From: Areca catechu
Lineage: Eukaryota; Streptophyta; Magnoliopsida; Arecales; Arecaceae
Assembly: GCA_021397845.1 (NCBI GenBank)
Contig: CM038052.1
Span: 45,778,949 to 45,842,948 of the forward strand
Direction of reading: 5' to 3'
DNA: 64,000 nucleotides
Under the pieces are notes generated by a model. It was not told the origin of the DNA. It saw only the letters and a list, made by a program, of their open reading frames with translations, and did not search any database. Of this stretch, positions 57,564 to 64,000 are shown piece after piece (positions within the stretch are counted from its first letter, which is position 1; every line of letters starts with the position of its first letter). A program made the position numbers and the translations under genes.

Positions 57564-59381
57564 TGTTGACCCCATAAGTGATTTTGATGATAACCAAACA
57601 TTGGAGCATGCACATTTATTTCTAACAACTCTTCAAGTGGTTTACAAGTTTTTGTAGGATGACTTACTTGTTCAAACTTTAATTCCTACATCTCTACTTC
57701 TTGTTTTGAGTTATGTTGTAATCTTATTTTGTAAAGAAGAACCCAATGAAAAAGTTAAGAAAAATCTGTAAAAAGGGTTACTTCTATGTGCGTGTGTGCC
57801 TTAAAATTTATTTTGAGTTGGTGTGCATGAAAAGTTTAAAAGTGTTGGTGAGAGTCTTCTTGAAGTTTAATTGTAAAAATCCTAAAGAAGTTACTCGAGC
57901 CGACCCAGCATGAAGAAGAGATGACTCCATCTCATGGCATGCAACAAGGATTCTGGTACGCAGCAATCCGAGCCGACTCAAAGGTAACTGAGCCGACTCA
58001 AGTGAATTTGAGTCGACTGGAATAAGTTTGAGCTGACTCTTCCAAAGTCTAGTTTTTGAAGGTTTCTGAGAATAGCCAGGCGAGCCAACCCGAACTAGAA
58101 AGAGCCGACTTTGCCAGTATAAATTTTGGAGACCTGAGAAAGCGAGCCGACCCGAACTACAACAAGCCGACTCTTCTAGAGTAAAGATTTTCGATTCTGA
58201 GAAGAAGAGCCGATCAAAGTTCAAGAGAGCCAACTCTTTTAGAGTAAAGATTTCAGAACCTCAGAAGAAGAGCCGACCAAAGTTCAAGAGAGCCGACTCC
58301 TCGAGTTCAAGATTTTCAAAGATATAAGTTCGAGCCGACCCGAGCTATCAATAGCGGACTCGTCCAGAGTGAAGTTTTGTATCCTAAGACAAAGAGCCGA
58401 TTACACTGAAGAATTGGTGACTCGATCTATCGACTTGAAGGATCCAAGCCGACTCGAATATCGTCTTCAGGTACATAACGACTAGTTCCAGAATTTCTTT
58501 TTGAATGCCAAAAAGTGCTCCAACGGTCATATGTCACATCCCAATAGTCTACAACATCTCAAACTGTCTTGGAATGAAGGAAGACCATATATTTAAGGGA
58601 TTTGAACTTTTTTGAAGCAATTTTTAGTGAGTTCCTCAAAGATTTGAAGCTTCATTGAATATCCTACCCACCAACAAGGAAAAGAGCACAAGAGCATTCA
58701 AGTCAGTCTTCAAGTCTTCACCAACTCTGATGTGAAGCTTGAAGCACCTTGGAAAGAAGCCACTGAAGCAATTAAAGCACATTTAAGCACATTCAAGTGG
58801 ACTTCTCATAAGCTGCTTTGGCAACTATCCGACAACTAGAGTTTGTCATTATTGTTGCATTTATTTCAATTCATTCTTGAATTGTTTGGATTATTGGTGA
58901 GCCCGTATGAAAAACCAAATAGGTTCTTGGTGAGCCTTTAATAAAAACCAAGTGTTGGATTCTTGGTGATCCTGGTAAAACCAAGTTAGGTTCTTGGTGA
59001 TCCTATGAAAACCAAGTTGGGTTTCTTTGGTGATCCTATTCAAAACCAAAGGGTGTTGGGTTTTCTTTGATGATCCCGTTAAAACCAAAGTATAGAGGTT
59101 TTGGATTGTGATCCTTTAAAACAATCCTACTATATTCGGGTGTGAATATAGTGAAAATCCCAAGTGGTAGCTTGGGTAGTGGACATAGAAGCTGGGTTGC
59201 TCCGAACCACGATAAATTCTGTGTTTGTGTTATGATTATCTGATTTTATTTAGCTTTTGCAAGTTATTATTTTGCCACAGCACCTAACACTTTATAAGGG
59301 ATTTTTATTTGCACATTATCTGCTTAAGTTTTTAAATTTCCAATTCACCCCCCTCTTGGGTAGCCACTTAGGCAATAATCA
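57564..59381 (+). repeat. Solo LTR E (SIRE-type) inserted in copia B integrase
   Basis: Starts TGTTGACCCC...GATTTTGATGATAACCAAACA and ends aattcacccccctcttgggtagcc...ggcaa, the start and end pattern of the copia C and D LTRs. Removing it joins YLLN with APSKSISKTPYEIWTGRK of copia integrase. Flanking aatag/aatca is an imperfect target duplication, so the right end may be off by several bases. U3 holds ten GCCGAC words (57899-58453) upstream of a TATA-like atatatttaa at 58587. No internal domain remains, hence a solo LTR. Confidence 0.85.
57899..58453 (+). promoter_or_regulatory. Array of ten GCCGAC (DRE/CRT core) words in U3 of solo LTR E
   Basis: Exact GCCGAC starts at 57899, 57972, 57992, 58104, 58146, 58166, 58272, 58292, 58334 and 58448, mostly as gagccgac(c/t)c, with further one-off versions between. 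All are in the same orientation as the LTR and lie 140-690 bases upstream of the TATA-like box. RCCGAC is the core of the DRE/CRT element bound by DREB/CBF factors (family knowledge); binding here is inference. Confidence 0.8.
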
Positions 59382-61428
59382 GGCTCCAAGTAAGTCCATT
59401 AGCAAAACACCATATGAGATATGGACTGGACGTAAGCCGACACTATCGCACCTTCGGGTCTAGGGGTGCCCAGCTTATGTAAAACATTTAAAAACGGACA
59501 AACTTGGACCTAGGTCTGACCAGTGCCTATTTGTTGGGTATCTAAAAGAATCTAAGGGATATTACTTCTACTTAGCTGAGGAACAAAAGTTGTTCATCGG
59601 TCTTAGGGCTATCTTTTTGGAAAATGATTTCCTTGTGTGACTATAGCCACTAAGATTGAACTTAGTGAAGTTCAACAAGTAGAAAAACTGATACACTTAA
59701 GGGATAACGTAGAACTGGCTGTGATTAGATCACACCCAGAGCCCACACAAGAATCATTAAGGAGATTTGGTAGGGTACCAGGTCGACCGGACAGATACTA
59801 CGATTTCTTGATCCGGGATGGTGATCCCATTGAACTCGATGAGAACAATGAGGATCCGATAACCTATATGGATGCGACGTAGAGGTCCGACTCTAAGAAA
59901 TGGCTAGGAGCCATGAAATCCAAAATGGAGTCCATAGAGATCAACAATGTATGGACATTAGTTGATCCACCTGAAGGGATAAAATCCATTGGGTGCAAAT
60001 GGGTTTTCAAGAGGAAAAGGAACGTAGATGGGAAGGTGGTGATCGATAAAGCCCATTTGGTTACTAAGGGGTATAGTCAATGTTATGGTATTGACTATGA
60101 TGAGACGTTTCTCCTGTGGTAATGCTTAAGTCCATTCGGATCATGCTTGCTTTAGCGGCACACTTTGACTATGAAATTTGGCAAATGGATGTCCGAATAG
60201 CTTTCCTGAATGGTGAGCTGGAAGAGGAGGTGTATATGATACAACCTGAAGGGTTCACATCCACAGACAAGTCAAAGGTGTGCAGGCTTTAAAAGTCTAT
60301 CTATGGATTGAAGCAAGCATCAAGGAGTTGGAACATGCGATTTGATAAGTGTATCAAGTCGTATGGCTTCGTTAAAAATGGAGAAGAACCTTGCATTTAC
60401 AAATGGGCTAACGGTTCTGTGATTGTATTCCTTGTATTGTATGTGAATGATATTCTCTTAATCGAGAATGACATCGCAGCACTGCAAGGAATAAAAGTCT
60501 GGTTATCATCTCAGTTCTCTATGAAGGACTTGGGTGAAGCCTCTTACATACTGGGTATGAAGATCTATAGAAATAGATCTAAGAGGCTTCTATGACTGTC
60601 CCAGTCTACGTACATCGACACCGTACTGAAACGGTTCAGCATGAAAAATTTCAAGAAATGATATCTTCCGATAGGCACTGGAATTGATCTCTCCAAAAGG
60701 AATTATGCGACAACTCCTGAAGAGAGAGAGCATATGAGTAGAATCCCATATGCTTCGGCAGTGGGTTCTATCATATACGCCATGATATGTACTAGACCTG
60801 ATGTGACATACTCACTAGGCATAGTGAGCAGATACCAATCTAACCCAGGTGAAGCTCATTGGAAAGTGGTAAAGACCATCCTTAAGTATTTACGAAATAC
60901 TAAGGACCAATAGCTAATTTATGGAAAATCTGACTTGAAACTTGTGGGGTACACTAACTCCAGTTTCCAGTCAGATAAGGATGATATCAAGAGTGTGTTA
61001 GGATTTATCTTTACCCTGAATGGAGAAGCTATCTGCTGGAAAAGTTCCAAGCAGCCTATTGTGACGGACTCAATATGCGAAGCAAAGTATATTGTAACAT
61101 AAGATGCATCAAAAGAAGCTGTATGGTTGTGGAAGTTCCTTGGCGAGCTAGAAGTGGCACCTTCCCTGGATGGTCCTATTCTGGTGTACTGTGACAACAC
61201 TGGAGCCATTGCTCAAGCCAAAGAGCCGAAGCCTCATCATCGCACAAAGAATATTCTATGGTGCTATCACCTTGTACGAGAGATCATGCAACGAGGTGAC
61301 ATTGACCTTCAGAAGATCGATGGAAAGGAGAACCTGGCTGACCCCTTCACTAAAGCCATCGGAATTCAAGAGTTTGACTATTATAAATGGAAAATGGGAA
61401 TGAGATTCTGTACCGATTGGCTTTAGTC
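59382..61428 (+). pseudogene. pol: Copia B integrase end, RT and RNase H, broken
   Basis: Resumes at PSKSISKTPYEIWTGRKPTLSHLRV. Linker 59637-59882. RT: MKSKMESIEINNVWTLVDPPEGIKSIGCKWVFKRKRNVDGK (59913), GYSQCYGIDYDETF, a frameshift near 60115, WQMDVRIAFLNGELEEEVYM, SIYGLKQASRSWNMRFD and the active site VLYVNDILL (about 60440-60465), first catalytic Asp to Asn. RNase H: GYTNSSFQSDKDD (first Asp lost), EAKYIV, VYCDNTGAIAQAKEPKPHHRTK, HLVREIMQRGDIDLQKI, NLADPFTKAIG, ending DWL at 61426. About eight stops or frame changes. Confidence 0.9.
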
Positions 61429-61439
61429 CAAATGGGAAT
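61422..61439 (+). promoter_or_regulatory. Copia B polypurine tract
   Basis: tccaaatgggaat lies directly before the 3' LTR at 61440, in the place and form (aaGTGGGAG-like) usual for this copia group. Confidence 0.65.
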
Positions 61440-61853
61440 TGTTGGGAACTGTATCCCAAAGCCAATCGTCTAGGCTATAGACGGTTATGCTATCTTGTAA
61501 CTGTATATAATTTTTAATAAATAAAAATTATTCTTTTTTTGGATGTTCATCATATTTATATTTTCCTGAAATGAACTCTTGTATGATGGAGTCCTTAGAA
61601 CTACATTGTTTTAATATAGAGATGATATATCAAATAGTTCTTAAATTGGTTCACAACCAAATGATACATTGTTATAGGACGACGATGTATCAAGTGTAGG
61701 TTGTTGTATGTCACATTTGTTGGTTGTCCTCTTAACCAAGGAGTGTGGGACACTGGTGTGATATTCAAGTGAAATGTATGACATCTCACTGAACGTGACA
61801 ATCTACGGAGCTCCCTTCTGCCAAAGGGTTGCTCGTGAAGGGATATGGGTATA
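61440..61853 (+). repeat. Copia B 3' LTR, first part
   Basis: Begins TGTTGGGAACTGTATCCC and follows 52005-52417 closely until solo LTR F enters after gtata. LTR resumes at 63920. Confidence 0.93.
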
Positions 61854-62742
61854 TGATGGGGATCCAGGGCAGATCCGGATTCTTTTTCTTTTTTTTCTTA
61901 TTTTCTTGCATTTTTTTATTTTTGCATATTCCTGCTATTCCACCTATTCCCACTATTCCAGCTATATCCTAAACTTATCCCTACCTTATTCCTGCCTTAT
62001 TCCATCTTCATCCCGTGATTTTAAAAACTTCCCAAACCCTAGCCGCCGCCCCGCCGCCCCCATATCCGGGCTGCCCGACCCCCGGTCGCCCCCGCCGGCC
62101 CGCCCGCTGGTGCCCGTCGGCCCTGCCCTCGCCAGAAACCCGGCATCCGCCGCCCCCGCCTGTGGAAGACGAAGGGACGACCGTGGGAAGACCAACCGCC
62201 GCCCCATGACCGCCGCTGCCACCCGCCATCGCCGGCCTGCTACCGGCTGCCCGCCCGCCATCCACCGGCCCATGCCTGGCCGTCGGAGGTCCTCGCCACC
62301 GCCCGCCGCTACAGCCTGCCACCGTCCATCGCCTAGCCGTCGCCCATCGTCTGCCACTGTCTCGCCATCTGCAGGCCAAAGTCCGGCATCCAGAGGCCTC
62401 ACCGGCGCCCAAGGGTCCCCCACTGCCGTGGGAGACCAAACGACACACCCTGGGCATGCCGTGCCGCCACCCTGCTTGCAGCCGCCGCAGGTCGTCCACC
62501 GCTTGCCGTCCGTTGGCCCCGTCCGTCGCCAGAGATCATTTCCTCACCCTGTGCATGGCCACGAGATGATTTTGCATGCTTTTTGGAGCAGTCCAAGTAG
62601 CATGCTTTTCAGAGCACTTCATCAAGCCAACATGCTTTCCAGAACAGATCAGCATCAATATTGATGTAGCATGGATTTTGATATAATTTATTTTCCTTTT
62701 ATGGGTTTCTTATAGGCTAAGTAATTGAAGGTTTTGGTTTTT

Positions 62743-62751
62743 CTATATAAA
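62743..62751 (+). promoter_or_regulatory. Solo LTR F TATA box, copy 1
   Basis: ctatataaa followed by ggccccctccccctcttgta; the same block recurs 611 bases later. Confidence 0.7.
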
Positions 62752-63352
62752 GGCCCCCTCCCCCTCTTGTAACAATCAATTTTAAATAGAAATTTTTGAG
62801 TTTTCCACCGGTTCTGGTTATGGGCTGAGGCCTGTCTTTCCCATGCTCGTGTGTGCCGTGCGGTCGCTGCTGCCCCTACACCGCTGCCCGTCGCTGCCGC
62901 CTGCCGCCATCCACCACCTGGCCGCCGCCCATCGTCTGCCTGGCCGTCGCCCACCGTCCGTCGGCCAAAGTCTGGCCGCCGGAGGCCTCGCCGGTGCCCA
63001 GAGGTCCCCCACGGCCATGGGAGACCAAACGACACACCCTGGGCGTGCCGTGCCACCTCTGTGCCGCCGCCCCACCTGCAGCCGCCATCGGCCCCGTCCG
63101 CCACCCACTTCCCGGCCGTCGGTTGTCCGTTGGTTGCCGCCGGAGATCGTTTCCTCGCCCTATGCATGGCCACGAGATGATTTTGCATGCTTTCTGGAGC
63201 AATCCAAGCAGCACGCTTTTCATAGCACTTTATCAAGCCAACATGCTTTCTAGAGCAGATCAGCACCAATATTGATGTAGCATGAATTTTGATATAATTT
63301 ATTTTTCTTTTTTGGATTTCTTGTAGGCTAAATAATTGAGGGTTTTGGTTTT

Positions 63353-63361
63353 TCTATATAA
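63353..63361 (+). promoter_or_regulatory. Solo LTR F TATA box, copy 2
   Basis: Second copy of the ctatataaa/ggcccc core promoter block; the downstream copy leads directly into the end of the LTR. Confidence 0.7.
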
Positions 63362-63919
63362 AGGCCCCCTCCCCCTCTTGTAATAATCAATTTTGAATAG
63401 AAATTTTTGGGTTTTCCACTGGTTCTGGTTCTAGGCTGAGGCCCATCTTTCCTTCACCTATGGGTGTCGAGGGGTGTGAGACCCCACTTCCTTCACTCCA
63501 TGTGCGCGTCGAGGGGCGCAAGGCCCTAGTTATCCCCTTTTCCATCGAGTCCCCCTCTAAGTCTTAGGAATTTTTCTTTATAGCCCTAGGTAGCGATTTA
63601 GGTGGGATGCCCTAGGCTCCACATGTAATGAGATGGGTGGGACGCCCTAAACTATATGTAGTGGGATGGGTGAGATGCCATAGAGGTGCGACGTCTCTCC
63701 GTGAAGGTGAGTCCCCATTCATAGAGTGTCCATGTTTCCTATCCTCCATCCCATTGTTCCTCCACCAAGAAAATTAAAAACCAAAAGAGTTCAGCTGTTT
63801 TAGGGTTTAGTTCCAGTTCGCCCTAGTCCCGGGAGGCTTCTTAGCCCTCCCATGGTCGTAATTTGTTTAGGTTTTTTCTTTCCAAATAATTCAGGTTACG
63901 TCTCATCCGTCCCTCATTA

Positions 63920-64000
63920 GTATATGTGTCCCTTAGACCTAAGATCACCATGGTAGCTTGTAAGCAACTCACTATACTTTGGTGCAGGACTACCTGGATT
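63920..64000 (+). repeat. Copia B 3' LTR, second part (runs off the window)
   Basis: Resumes gtatatgtgtccctt and matches the copia B 5' LTR from about 52413 onward, and the copia A LTR near 361-470 on the other strand. Confidence 0.93.

Larger units (their letters stand above)
61854..63919 (+). repeat. Solo LTR F, gypsy-type, with an internal 611-bp duplication and two promoters
   Basis: A 2066-bp insertion in the copia B 3' LTR with 5-bp target duplication gtata (61849-61853 and 63920-63924) and termini TGATG/CATTA, one base from a perfect inverted pair. It has a GC-rich C/G-clustered part. A segment of about 611 bp is present twice in tandem (roughly 62225-62830 and 62836-63440), each with a TATA box ctatataaaggccccct at 62743 and 63353. 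No reading frame in it resembles a known protein; the long open frames on both strands come from GC-rich low-complexity sequence. Confidence 0.85.
52005..64000 (+). mobile_element. Copia B: Ty1/copia element, same family as copia A, with two nested solo LTRs
   Basis: 5' LTR from 52005, PBS at 53820, leader, gag, protease, integrase, RT and RNase H on the plus strand, then the 3' LTR from 61440, which runs off the window. Nested in it are a SIRE-type solo LTR (57564-59381) and a gypsy-type solo LTR (61854-63919). Removing them restores continuity of both coding and LTR sequence. Gene order PR-IN-RT-RH identifies Ty1/copia; the pre-integrase words WHCRLGHINKNKINRL and ESCLLGKMTKPPF suggest the Tork/Angela side, with moderate certainty. 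Confidence 0.92.

Noticed and set aside
61774..63275. Long open frames in GC-rich DNA (up to 296 aa) on both strands
   Set aside because: Pro/Arg/Gly-rich low complexity, overlapping in several frames of both strands, duplicated with the LTR segment, within a precisely delimited solo LTR.

Overview
This is nuclear DNA from a flowering plant with a repeat-rich genome. It consists almost entirely of nested LTR retrotransposons of the Ty3/gypsy and Ty1/copia superfamilies; I found no host gene I could support. The element types (Tekay-like chromovirus with a C-terminal chromodomain, Tat-type gypsy, SIRE/Maximus-like copia with an extra 3' ORF, and a Tork/Angela-like copia) occur across angiosperms. 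A large monocot genome such as a palm is possible, but the sequence alone does not settle this.

Layout. 1-9458: an LTR of a copia family (copia A, minus strand) split by a nearly intact chromovirus (gypsy 1, minus strand, 660-9231) with a 5-bp target duplication, 99% similar LTRs and three in-frame UAG codons. 9459-13237: a decayed Tat-type gypsy element (Tat 1, plus strand), itself interrupted by copia A on the left and by a SIRE-like copia (copia D, minus strand, 13238-23250) on the right. 23251-29460: a second Tat element (Tat 2, plus strand) sitting exactly in the 5' LTR of copia D, with gag, protease, RT, RNase H and part of integrase; its 3' end and the rest of the copia D LTR are missing. 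29461-31736: repeat-rich LTR debris. 31737-37205: the 3' half of a SIRE-like copia (copia C, plus strand) with extra ORF and 3' LTR. 37206-42113: no recognisable gene, with a 23-bp tandem array and a Tat-type LTR scrap. 42114-47620: a very decayed chromovirus (gypsy 3, plus strand). 47621-49929: an 82/52-bp tandem array and unassigned sequence. 49930-52004: RNase H and integrase of a third Tat element (Tat 3, minus strand), cut by copia B. 52005-64000: a copia element (copia B, plus strand, same family as copia A) with two solo LTRs inside it, one in integrase (57564-59381) and one in its 3' LTR (61854-63919).

Insertion order is readable from the nesting: Tat 1 first, then copia A and copia D into it, then gypsy 1 into the copia A LTR and Tat 2 into the copia D LTR; on the right Tat 3, then copia B, then the two solo LTRs.

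Main observations: (a) gypsy 1 and copia B, from different superfamilies, share a related stretch of about 130 bp at the same place just downstream of the primer-binding site; (b) palindromic GTCGAC-centred motif arrays lie upstream of the TATA box in the LTRs of three copia elements, and in a related solo LTR the same position carries ten copies of GCCGAC, the core of the DRE/CRT stress element; (c) most premature stops are UAG at positions where a relative has Gln or the family is expected to have Gln, consistent with CHG-methylation decay, and two such stops occur at the same codon in Tat 1 and Tat 2; (d) four of seven RT active sites visible here have lost a catalytic Asp.
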